Shown one piece after another: positions 34,669-45,640 of a stretch of 64,000 nt of DNA. This stretch comes from Motacilla alba alba (lineage: Eukaryota; Chordata; Aves; Passeriformes; Motacillidae). Numbering within the stretch: the first letter of the stretch is position 1; every line of letters begins with the position of its first letter. The stretch spans positions 10,784,149-10,848,148 of the forward strand of contig NC_052027.1 of the NCBI RefSeq assembly GCF_015832195.1, read 5' to 3'. Below the pieces are notes generated by a model. That model was not told where the DNA came from. It was given only the letters and a program-made list of their open reading frames with translations, and ran no database searches. Both the position numbers and the translations under genes were made by a program.

Positions 34669-36029
34669 TGTCATGGTTTGACGCTGGCCCAATGCCAGTG
34701 CCCCCATGAAAACCCATTCTTCCCTGGTGTCTGCTGTGAGATGTGATCAGAGACAGAGCAAAGCAGGCCTCCACTTGCAACAAAAGGAAAAAAAACTTTA
34801 TTATTACACAATTACAATAAAATTAACACACAGAGCAGAATGGAAAACCTTTTAAAACATTTCTCCTCCCCCCACTCAATTCTTACAGAATATTACAGAA
34901 CCTTAGATCTTAATCCAGTCCATCACCCTTCAGATAATCAACTCAGTCCATCTCCACCCTTCAGATAATCACTTCTCATTTCATTAAGGAGAGAAGGAGC
35001 CCTCCTTGTGCCACCACAGGTAAATCCCCGTCACTCAGCAACTACACGTCGTGACTTCTTCCTTCCATGTTCAGTGCTCTCACCACTGCACATGGACCAG
35101 AGCTGCTCTTAGGGTTTCCCCTTTCAAGGACGCCTTGCCCAGTTCCAGAAGAGAACGACAGTCTCTCTCACCTCATTTTGGGACACCAGTCCCCCCCAAT
35201 ATTTCACCCCCTGGGGCCGAGGGGTCTCACCATCTCTTCATCACCTGTCGTCTCCGCACACATCACTCCTTTGGCGCAGCCTCCCCCTAAAATGCAGTCT
35301 CTGTATTACAGGAGAGGTTCTATCCATGGCTAATACAAGAAAAGTCCAGCCAAAAGCCACTCCATCATCTCCTCCACCTAGGATTCTCTCAGCTTCTCCC
35401 AGTCTTTCTTCACTTGCACCCCTCTGCATCACACTTGCGCATTCCTTCTTATCCGTCTCTCTCCTCTCTCTCAGCTCCCGGAGGATCAACATTTGCAAGG
35501 TTTCCACCTTCCGCAGAAGGGTTAAAATCACAGTCTCTGCTCATTACGAACTCCCACACCAGTTCCGCACTCTTCACTGGGCACGGTTCCCATTGCCTCG
35601 GCCCGGCCGGTGCTATCACGTCCAAGATAGCACTGGCACCTCTCTCTCTCTCTCTCGAGGAGGGGGGGGGGGGGGGGGGCTGCCCACTGCTTCTCTGAGT
35701 TCCTCCACCCCTCCGTCTCTGTGGGGAACTCACTCTTATCCAAGCCATCGCCTCCCGTCTCCGGCCCATGGCTCCGGCCTACCTCCCCCGGCCGCGTGGC
35801 CTTCCCCTCCCCCGCCCAGCCCGAAGCTGGGCAGGGGAGGTCTGAACTCTTCCATCCACCGGAACCAAGAGGACGTTCCCGTTGGGAGCTCTCGCTTTTA
35901 ACCCCCTGTGTTCTCAGAGGCGGATCCATATCCTCAATGGTCAAACCAGGTGCCAATATCCACATCTGGGCACTTATTGGTTTGACCATTACCACCTCCC
36001 AAAAACTCATTTCCTCTCAAACCACGACA
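34669..36029 (-). repeat. Right LTR (5' LTR in element orientation)
   Basis: 1361 bp. Wherever I compared it, it is identical to the left LTR apart from the G run, which is 18 here (35662-35679) and 16 in the left copy; this accounts for the whole length difference. As the 5' LTR in the minus orientation it would drive transcription towards lower coordinates. Frames within it overlap on both strands and are not called as genes. Confidence 0.93.
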
Positions 36030-36034
36030 GGATG
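36030..36034 (+). repeat. Target site duplication, right copy (GGATG)
   Basis: An exact copy of the five bases at 33085-33089, directly after the right LTR terminus ACGACA. Confidence 0.9.
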
Positions 36035-39000
36035 CAAAGAGCTCACTGAGACTGGTTGTGCTGCTTTTTCAGGGAAAAAAAAAGATTGACATTAATTCCA
36101 GCTGGAGACTGTAGTTATCCCACCCACACCGGTGTGAACATCCTGGCACTGGGAAAAGAGAAGAATAAGCAAGGTGACACCCATCTCTTCCTTCCTCCAA
36201 TAAATGTCAACTCTAATTTCTCAGACCTCGTGAGCACTGAGAAATCTTATACTAAAAAGGTCCTGGGTAGCAGTGAACCCTGTTTTCATCTTCCAGGTGA
36301 TAAATACTGAAATTGAAGGAAAAAGTGGACCCAGGAGAAAAAGCAAGACAGAGGAGAAGGAAGGGACAGAAGAAACTTTCATGCCTCTAGATGTTTTCTC
36401 CTTGCACTTTCCACCAGGACAAAATGTGTTAAGGATTTCTAGGGGAAGAAAGTTTTCTGTTTGGAGCCCCCTGACTGCCATAGATCTCTGCTTTCTTTAC
36501 CAGTGCCCTCACGTAGGAGGTTTATCACTCTGCTCCAGCTGTGACACCAGCCTGCAAGGGTTAGTTGCTTTGCTTGGTTGACTGAAGCCTCAAATCTGGA
36601 GGCTACTGGGTCAATCCTAACTTATGGCCTTCCCTGATGATCAAGACAGACAACTCCACAGTGTCAGAAAATGTCTACTTTCATCTTTGGTTGGGGAAAA
36701 TCTTTGCTCAGATTCTATCCTTCTCTCCTTATCTTTGTGGATACTGCCCCATTCCTGGATACACCAAATCCATGACCCTTGGCTGACTCATTCCCTGTAT
36801 GAGCATGGCAGTGGATTTCATGACCAAGTCCCATGGTCTCAGGATAATTACCTGCCCAAAGTCTCAGATGGAGAGCCTAGATACAAGCAAACTCCCAAAC
36901 TCCTGACATTTATCACTCTAAAAAGCAGCCAGTGGAAAAGCAGCCCCCATCAGATAAGAAATGCCAGTCAAGATTTCAATGTAGCTTGTAAAGGACACAT
37001 CAGAGTATATCTGCAGGACAAAGTGTGGTGAATGTTAAATCTCCACAGCGTGGGAACCAGCACAATGGATCACATCTCCATACGTGATAATGGGAAACTC
37101 ATCATTCTCTCACACAAACTTTAATGCCAAAAAGTTGCCACAGAGAACCACGGAGGACACGAGGGCTTCTTCTTCAAAGCGTCTGAGACTGGCAGCATTA
37201 AAGGCGTTTGCTTTGAGCTGGCTCTGTGTTAAGCTTTCTCTCTGTCCCTTCATCTCTCCCCAGTCAAGCTGTGCCTCAGTCAGCACCCAGTTGTTAAATT
37301 CTGGACGGATTAAAGAGCCTGAGAAAGTGCTTTTTTAGGAAAGTGATGTTTATCCATCACTCATCTACGTGAGTGTTAAATTTCAGATCTTCAGCTCCTC
37401 TAATGATTGTTACATGGTGGTGCATTCAGAGCCTTTGCTTTGCACAGTAGTGGGGATGTTTGATCTAAAGGCTTCTCTTTGCCCAAGATTAAATCTGAAT
37501 TTGAATCATCCTTTGGGGTCTAATTGCATAGGATTTTGGTGACAGTGCAACAGGGCCACAGAGTGTATTGGCAGGAAGAAGAGGACAGGAATTCATCAAA
37601 TGATGGAGCCCAGGAGATTTCAATAACATTTTGGGCGAAGAAGAAAATGAAATTCAAAGACAGAAAAAAAAAACAGATTTTCTTGTGCAGTGTTTAAAAT
37701 GGAAAAGGGGGAAGGATAATCTCTCTAATTAAATTCCTAGAATTTCTGCAGGCTTCCAACTATTGCCAACTTAGAAGTATTGACCATTTTCAGACCCTCT
37801 CTGATGAAACTGTGGGTGGACAGGGTTCAGACTGACAGTAAGTTCTTTAAAACTGCAAAGTTTTGACACTGCATTAGGCATAATTACACCTGTCAAAGAT
37901 AACGTACTCCTGGAGATTTTCTGTTGCAGAGCTAATGGCAGAGGGACTCTTGCAAAACCTTCCACAATAATTTCTGGATGCCTCAGGCCTTCAGGAACTA
38001 TCTTGACAGGATGATGACATCCTGCTGTGCAACTGGAGGCTCTGCTTCAACTGCAGGTGGTGTGGGACCAAGCAATTTGAAGCTTCTTTGCTTTTCTTCA
38101 CCTGGAAAAGTCCATCCTTTGCACTTCAGCATTGCCACTACTTACAGAAGCACAAGAAATATGAAGTCATAAAATGGTCACTTGCCAGTCATCTCCTCTG
38201 GTCTGTCACCTCTACTAAAGGGTAAACACCTCAACAGAGCAAGGAAATACATGACAGTACTGAGCTTCCTGGTAAAACAAGCCCCTTCTTCTCCCCTTCT
38301 CAATCCTAAAAATGACTTCATAAAAAGAAAAAGGAGATGTTCCCCCCCCACCACCCCCTGAAAAAACCCCATCACTTACAGGGCCCAGAACAGCACTGAT
38401 GGTAGCCAAGAAATACATGCAATAACTGCAATATCCCTCCCTTGTTCCATTTCTTGCAAAGCCAGTGGTGCAAGGATTGATGTAAAGTTTCCCCCAGTAC
38501 AGCAGCTTTCCTCCCTACAAAGGAAAGCTCAACCAGACTGAGGCTAAGTAGGAGGGAAAGGTCTGTGTTAGAGCAGGACTTGCTACAGTTTTTCCTCAGC
38601 TCCAACCCTATTCTATCCCAGTGCCTGCCTTGCCCAGGTGGATCTAGAAAACTGCCCTGGAAATCCTAGACAAAGACAGGCTATGCCGTGTACGCATGGG
38701 CATGAGCCAAGGAACACACAAAGGTGTGTCAGCACTGCCTCAGAGCCTGCTAACCACGCTCACATGAGGCTTTTTTTTCCTTCCCAGTGGCACTTCTTTC
38801 ACTGTCACACCACCACACCCTTCCAGCTCCAAATTTGCATGCCCTGGGGAGCAGGAAGGTCAGCACTCAGTGCCAAAGGATGAAATGTTGAAATCCTCTT
38901 GCAGTTGAGATTGAATTAAGGGAGAAGGGATGGAGCATGCCAAAGGCAGTGAGGCTTAGATAAAAGCTCATTGTCTTCACCGGGAGCTGGGTTTGAATAA

Positions 39001-42000
39001 GAAGTTCAGGATTTGGCAGACTCTGTGTAAAGCATTGCAGAATGACTGCTATGTGCATGCAGCTAGTTTCATGCATAATATATATAGGAGCATACCATAT
39101 GTTTAAAGCATCAGACAATCAGGCCAATCTCGGATGATATTATAAAGCTTTCCTTCAGTGTTGCATTTGTTCTAAACAGATGCATTTTTCCTTTTCTCCC
39201 TCCTCCCCCCAAGCTTCCCAGCCTGCCAACACTCATTTATAAGAAAACCAGGTGTCCGTCTTTAAAAAACAAAATAAATCAGTATACAAAGGAATCTGTC
39301 CAGGAAGAAAGCAAGTGCCCATCTCTTCTATTTTTGTTTCAAACAGGAAATATGTTAATAAACAAACTAACAAAAGGACAAACAAGAATCAAAACAAGGA
39401 AAAGGAGGACATGAAAACTCACAGGAATTAGGTTCTGAATTCTACAAAGCCAAACGCTAATCATGCCAGTCCCCAAATGTACAGAACAGATGAATTCAAG
39501 AACAGAAAGTGCGCCAGTGATAGCAGATATGCTCTGGATGAAACATGTCCTGCATCAGTTATGAGAAGGGCTGGATGCTCTTGTCTTTAAAGTGTATGGT
39601 TTGATTTTATATTAATTTGTCATCAGCATCACCGGTCTCAGGGGCTCGTCTCTGCTCATTATAGGTGCTTTGCATACATGGCTGGAAAAGAACCACCATC
39701 TGATTTGCCTCGTTGCTGCTCTCTGCTGTTGCCGTGTTACCCTGTTAGGGAGCTGCTGGCAGCCCCGGCCTCCATCAGGAGCTCTGCTGGGCTTGGCTCA
39801 GCCCCAGGGGGTGCCAGTGTCCCGGCAGCAGAGCAGCTCTGACCGCTGGGAGACAGCCCAGCATCCCCCAGCATGCTGGGTGCTGGCAGCACAGGGAAGG
39901 GATGTGAGAAAATCCAAGGCCAACCCACCTTGTGTGAATCATCTGTTTGAGTAAGAGCAGCTCTGTCCTCCTGCAGCGCTTCAGGAAACGTTGCCTCCAT
40001 CAGTCCTTGGAGGAACAGCAAAACCACCTTGCAGGCAAAAGCCACCAGGCTCAGCAGCAGAGCAGCTGGGAATCCCCTGCAGCTGGTTCCCTGTCCTTCA
40101 CATGGAGTTCCCTCCAGTCATCCGAGCTCTTAAGGCCATGTTTTAAATCCTAATTAAACTGAAACAAAAGGAATTGGATAACAGTCTAAAAGATTTGCAA
40201 GCTACATCTATTTCACAAAATTACTCCTGCTCCCACTAGTGTAGCTCATCAGGTCCAGCACATGCTCTAATGTGTGGGACTAATAGATTTGTAACAGTGA
40301 TAGCTAATATGAGTCTGTTCCGGTTACATACTTATCATGGGTCCTTGCAGGCTTTCCATCAAAGCTGCCGAATGAAAGCACTTTTTATTCAAGGAAGAGG
40401 AAAAAAAAAACCCCTCTTTGCCCATAAATCTCTCAGCACATTAGCCCTCAAAACAATTCACTGAGGCAAGGTCGTATTTCCCTTGCATTAATTTAGATCC
40501 TTGGAAAGTTCAGTGAGATGAGAAGACAAGACAAAACACACAAGGCTGCATCTTCAGCTGCCATGAATCAGTGTGGCTTCCCATCAGCTGGGAATCCAAC
40601 CATACATCTAAAGAGAACCATAGGAAATATGTAACTATTTCTTTAAATCTTGGGGTCTGGGAGTGATAATCCATATGTTGTATTATTATTTCAAAAGGAA
40701 GATACTAAAAGGACAGATCATATTTGACAGGTGAGAGCAGCTTTAACAGCCCAATAGAGAAAGATTTTTTTGGTTTCAGCAGCATGAGGTTTGCCCTGTG
40801 ATGCTGAGAGTCACCAGGTTTAAGAGGAGGGGGAAATATTTGTTGCTTTGTTTTGTGTCCAGGCAGTATTTCTGTGGGACAAGCCCTGATGCCAGACACA
40901 GGGCTGGAGCAGAACATGATAAATCAAGTCACAGAGGGCCAGGCTGAAGTATGTGATGATGCTCTGCCTCTCAGAAATGTTCCATCCACTGCTCTGAGCA
41001 GCAAGGAAAGCTGCCAGCTCTGAGTCCTGTACTCGGCGCTGTCCCTTTGATACCACAGCTCTCTCAGTCATGTTTACACCCTTCAGATATTTTTAGGTCT
41101 TTTTTTCCCACATGCAGAACTACACGTTGTCATCTCATAGCCTAGTTTAGTGGTTTGAGCCTTCCCACATGAATCATTTTTCCCAGACATCTGATCATTT
41201 AGTGATCAGAAGGCAGAAGGGTGGTCTGGTTGCTCTTCTTTTATCTTCCTCCCAGGTCCTGTTATCTGGTCACGTCATGGTGGCCAGGTCCAAGAATGTG
41301 ATTTGTTTCAAGGACAAATCAGAAATAAATAAGGAAGAGCTTTTTCTTTCCCATGGCCCAACTTGCCTCTGTGGAAGCAGACTATTTAATTTGCAATAAT
41401 ATACTAGTTCAAATTGATCTCTAGTTTGTCATCCACTGGCACTTCAAGGACCCTCAAGCCTTACGTGGAACTCGTGGACAATAACTTGTCAAAGCTATTA
41501 ATTTCTGATATAGTTGGAGGGGAAAGGGGCCCCTTGAAAGCAGCTTATGGTTTAGGATGAATTCTCTCCAGGACAAGGAACTTGATTTAAAAAAATGATT
41601 TTAACAATGAATCCACTTTTCTCCTCAAGAGAATACAATTTTAATCTTCTTCACTTTAAAACCTTCCAAATCTCTTCTTTTTGTGAGTTGTTTCAACTCT
41701 TTTGGGTAGTGTTCTTGCACATAAACATATTTGGCTGGTTTACCAGAAAGCAAATATCACATTACAGTAACGGATTTGTGGGCATGATCTGGTCCAACTA
41801 GACAGACAGCTAAACACTGTAAAGAGTTCTGTCAAATAATTACTCTCATCAAATTTAATTCTCCATCATGGTCACGTTATCCAGATCAAATCCTTGGTTC
41901 TTCTGTAAAAGAAATGCCACACAAGCACCATTAAAACAAGCTATGCCAGATCATGGAATAGAAACGCATTCAACCCATTATTCTGTGAAGAAAAATCTTT

Positions 42001-44399
42001 CACAGGCCAAATCCAATTACATGCCATGCTTGTAAATTCATTCCAGAAAACCTTTGTGGCCAAAAAGGTCCATGTTAGCCATTATGGGGTGTTTCTTAGC
42101 AAAAAATCTCCTATTGCTGCAACCACTCCTCCCCATCCCACCCTTGCAATGACCTCCAGCTAGTGCCAGATCCCAGCTGGTTGTTGGCACAAAGATAAGG
42201 AGTTGGGTGGTTGGGAGCAGCATGACAATTACCCAAGGCAGGACAAGGTATCCTCCCTTTGCCAGCCCTGACTCTCAACTCTGGCACTTCCTAGCCCAAG
42301 GAACATCTCCCAGGACAGCAGCCTCACAGCCAGGACCTGGCCATGGGTTAGGACTTCATCAGGCATTACACCCATCACTGTACACGACAGGTCTTGCTGC
42401 TGTGGGATGTAATCCCGCCTCTTTCTGGGCTCTGTGGGTTCTGGAGGGTGGTGGGTAACCATAGAAACAACAGCATGTAAAACAGCACGGGAGGTGACTG
42501 CAATAAAGTGCTACTGCCATGCAGCACCTGGGCAGAGTGCTCCAGGAGGAGCCCTTGTGGATGCACTGGTATGGGCTCCAGCAGGGATGTCCTGTGGGCA
42601 GAGGACAGAGTTAGCATGGGAAGGGTGGCACCAACCATCAATGCAACTTAAATTCCATAAATTATAGCCCAGAAACCCATTATCCTTGCACACTTTTTCA
42701 TTCTGTTTCTGAAGGCAGCAGGTCACGCTGAGCTCTGCTCCGTGTCCCCACACAGCTGTAAGGCTGTGTTCACCAAAACCTCCTACAAGCACGTGTAGGA
42801 CACTGCAAGTCTTGTCAGATTTTTCTGAAGGAAATTCAGTCTCCTCTTGGCTTGTTTCAAAGCTTGTTCATGTATGAAGAACACTCTTCCAATTATACAG
42901 AAGTACTTAAATATGAGATATCCTAGAAACAGTGGTATTCAGTAACCTCCAGTAACCTGCAGGAGCAGGTACTCAGATCGCCATCATAAAAATATCAGCT
43001 TCTGTTCTGTCAAACAGAAGGTGAATGACTGTGGTGCTCAGATTTGCTATACCAGGGAGGTTTCCATTTTAACACTGAGCTTCCTGGCTTTCTCTCAAGA
43101 CATTTCCATGAATCTCGGTATTCTGTGGGGACTGTGGAAGGTACAACTGTAAAAGCCATGGTTTTAGGAGGAGAGAAAAAGCATATGCTCTTCCTCCACC
43201 TTCATTATTCATCTGCGCTGGGAACAGTCTCCACTTGGACCTGAGATTTCAGCCCAGCATTAATGCTTCTCTTCACATCTACCCCTTCAGCTGGGGAAAA
43301 CAGTGATTCAAGTGCAGCACAGTCTCAAACTGACACTGGTTTCTGTCTGTGAATTCTCCTACACACAGGACATGATAATAAATCATACACAGATCTTGCT
43401 GATCGATTCTGCCAGAGCAGTATGTTGGTCTCCAGGGCCAACAAACCAGCACTTAAATTAAGTTTCCTTGCTCAGTGTGCCATGCTGCAACAAAAAGAAT
43501 GTTGTGCATCCCGGGCAGGTCATTTAGCCTCTTGTGTAAGGAGAATGGCAAAAAGATACACATGTTGGCATTAGAAAATGCTCCCACCTGATGTTCCTAA
43601 AGTGAGCTCTCCAACAACTCAACGTTTCCCCTGTAGTCTTCCTAACAATTAATGGAAAAAGAGAGTCCTCTGGGAAAATTGTCACTGGGTAATTAATAAA
43701 AAATGAAAGTGAGAGAGCAAGAACTACAGGGATGTTGCAGAAAGCCTGCAAATTGAAAGAGGCTGACTTAGAGCTGTGATGCCTTCCCAGTCTCAAAGGG
43801 AACTTAACACGTGCTCCGTGTTCCTCAGTGGCTCACTCCGACTCTCCACCTCTTCCATTCACTCTTCTGAAACAAGAGATTTGATGGGAATGTTTGGGCC
43901 CTGCTACACTTCTCAATGGCCCAGCATGAACAGATCTGCTCAAACAGATGGGGAATGGCTGTCAAGGACAAATCTCCAGAGTCATTCAGTGATCTATTAC
44001 CAGGTGATCACTTGCAAAGAAAGGTCACTGTTTGTTTTCTACCTGTGGTTTCAATCTGTTTATCATTGTGATGTGGAGGATTCATTAAAACCCAAGAAAG
44101 GGGTCCTTTCTCTATCAAAGCAGTGATGCAATGTCCTTTTGCTTTAGAATCTCTGAAATGGTTCCCCAAAGAGTAAACACTCAAGTGCATTTGTCTCACA
44201 GTTCCCAAAGCAGACTAGAGTTTTAGAAAACCCTAAGCTTTCAAGGTCAAAATTGATGCTCTGTTGGGATATGGGGTTGAGAAAGCACTACTGGAAATGT
44301 CCATCTCACATGTCTCCACCTGCAGTTTGCCAACACAAGTGCCTAAGCTGTCACAGATGCTGGGGAATCCTGAGGGGAAAGAGGATGAAGATGGATGGT
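36035..44399. other. Non-coding unique sequence, no gene seen
   Basis: No supported exon. The longest plus frame (36624-37031, 135 codons) has no recognisable domain. At 37140-37320 several CpGs are retained ('ccacggaggacacgag', 'aagcgtctg', 'aaggcgtttg', 'tggacggatta') in an otherwise CpG-poor context, which may mark a conserved element. A near-consensus X-box lies at 42455-42468. The stretch 39640-39860 is GC-richer than its flanks. Confidence 0.5.
42455..42468. promoter_or_regulatory. X-box-like (RFX) motif
   Basis: GTAACCATAGAAAC resembles the inverted-repeat RFX site with two departures from consensus. Weaker than the site at 13625. There is no promoter context. Confidence 0.3.
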
Positions 44400-44580
44400 C
44401 TTATGATTAAACCAGAGGACAGGGATTCAAGGGACCTGATGTCACTTATAGACCTCCTGTGCTGACTTTGGGCAAGTCAATTAACCTCTCTGTGCTTCTG
44501 TTTGCCATCTGTAACATGGAGATAAGAGACTTCCCTACAGCACAGGAGTGTTCGAAGGAGACTTGTGTGGTTGACAGATG
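44400..44580 (+). repeat. Well-preserved MIR/CORE-SINE-like (or LINE2 tail) remnant
   Basis: The segment 44462-44528 follows the conserved 3' half of MIR closely: 'ctttgggcaagtcaatta' then 'acctctctgtgcttctgttt' then 'gccatctgtaacatgg' then 'agataagag', continuing to 'ttccctacagcacaggagtg' and 'cgaaggaga' where the family has 'cctacctcatagggttgttgtgagga'. Upstream, 'gacagggattcaagg' (about 44419-44433) sits where the tRNA-derived B box region would be. LINE2 3' ends share part of this sequence, so MIR versus L2 is not settled by eye. Confidence 0.75.
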
Positions 44581-45419
44581 CTCTCATCCAATGCCAACAG
44601 GAGTCATGAGATTTCATTGACAGGAGAGTGATGGAGTGGAGAAGACCCACTGCCATTTGGGGTTATGTGGCTTTGTGAAAACTCAATAGGTATCTGTTCT
44701 GCTTCCCTTGCCACCTGCTCCACACCTGTCTGTCTTACAAGGCACAAATGCTCTCCTGACCGAGCACTGGCTCCAATACCAGCTGTGGGAACCCTTGTGT
44801 GTCATAGGATGATCCCATGAGAGGAAATGTACAAGTGAGGATTTTTTGGCATTAGAAAAAATTTTTGTGAGTCTCAGAAATAGCTGTGGAGAGACCAGCC
44901 CTGTCTTACCCCCATGAGTGTGGAAGTGCCTGAGGTGAAATGTTCTGCTTCCCTGGCCTGGTGCCCTTGTTCCCATGGGGCACCCAGATAATTCCCAGCG
45001 TGGGGAGGGCTGTCCTGCCCATCACAGCAATGCAAGAGGTATCGCAGCTGGCCCCACCTGTCCTTCTCTCCCACCAGGATAGAGGAGCTCACTAATATCT
45101 CCAAGACTTTTACAGCTCTGTAAACAAGGGAACATAATTTGTGATTATGCTTTTTGATTTCTGGTTGGGGTTTTTTTTTGTTGTTGGTTTTGTTCTTTTT
45201 TTTAAGACACCAGAAAAGAAAAGCATTCCTGTGCTTTCACAGGAAACACTCTATTTCCCCTTCCAATTTCACAAGACAAGTTAAAGCATCTAATCTTGAC
45301 CCTGGCAAAGCCTGCCTGACCCTTTCCTGCAAGGCTCAGGGGAAGGATTTCTTTCCCTCTCCTGTTGGGTTTGTGGGTGGTTTGTTTTGGTCTTTTTCTT
45401 CTATTAAAAACTCATAGTG
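44581..45419. other. Non-coding unique sequence, no gene seen
   Basis: No exon or RNA gene. A G/T-rich low-complexity run lies at 45163-45203 (ggggttttttttt, ttgttggttttgtt). Confidence 0.5.
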
Positions 45420-45640
45420 TTATTAAAAAAGAATTGTTCAATTCCTTTAATTGGCTCAGAAGATAAATTCTTTCCTCAGCCCAGGGGGTCATGGCCATCA
45501 GCAGCTATTTATTAGCAGCATTGATTGAGAAGAACAGCCTTTAAATGGAAATAAATTCAATTCTATGGCAAAGAGTATTCCATACAGGCTATTAATATAA
45601 GACAAGGAGCTTAACAGTTTTATTTCATATTTATTTCTTC
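45420..45640. promoter_or_regulatory. AT-rich candidate conserved non-coding element
   Basis: Contains 'gaattgttcaattc' (about 45431-45444; an inverted GAATTG/CAATTC pair), 'gctatttattagc' (about 45503-45515; MEF2-like and itself palindromic), 'attgattgag' and several TAAT cores. No simple repeat dominates, and no frame is open through it. Enhancer function is inferred from motif density only. Confidence 0.3.

Larger units (their letters stand above)
33090..36029 (-). mobile_element. Young non-autonomous endogenous LTR retroelement
   Basis: A complete LTR-interior-LTR insertion of 2940 bp, flanked by GGATG duplications. The LTRs (1359 and 1361 bp) begin and end with near-inverted termini, TGTCATGGTTTGA and TCAAACCACGACA. 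The interior is only about 220 bp. Orientation is minus: next to the right LTR, the minus strand carries a primer binding site complementary to the 3' end of tRNA-Glu, and next to the left LTR a purine-rich tract. AATAAA signals also read on the minus strand. There is no gag, pol or env sequence, so the copy must have been moved by enzymes supplied in trans. The LTRs look identical except for one G run, which implies a recent insertion. The 5-bp duplication would suit an ERVL-type integrase, but without pol the class is not proven. I do not assign a family name. Confidence 0.92.

Noticed and set aside
35528..36010. 160-codon minus-strand frame in the right LTR
   Set aside because: It starts within 20 bp of the LTR end, ahead of any plausible promoter, and shows no similarity I recognise to gag, pol, env or accessory proteins.
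33090..36029. Segmental tandem duplication as an explanation for the 1.36-kb direct repeat
   Set aside because: The inverted TG...CA termini, primer binding site, purine tract and 5-bp flanking duplication together identify LTRs rather than a simple duplication.
36624..37031. 135-codon plus frame just after the LTR element
   Set aside because: No recognisable domain and no supporting splice or promoter signals.
38955..39060. Possible MIR 5' part around 'gagctgggtttgaataag'
   Set aside because: Only a B-box-like word matches; no A box or core region was found at the right spacing.
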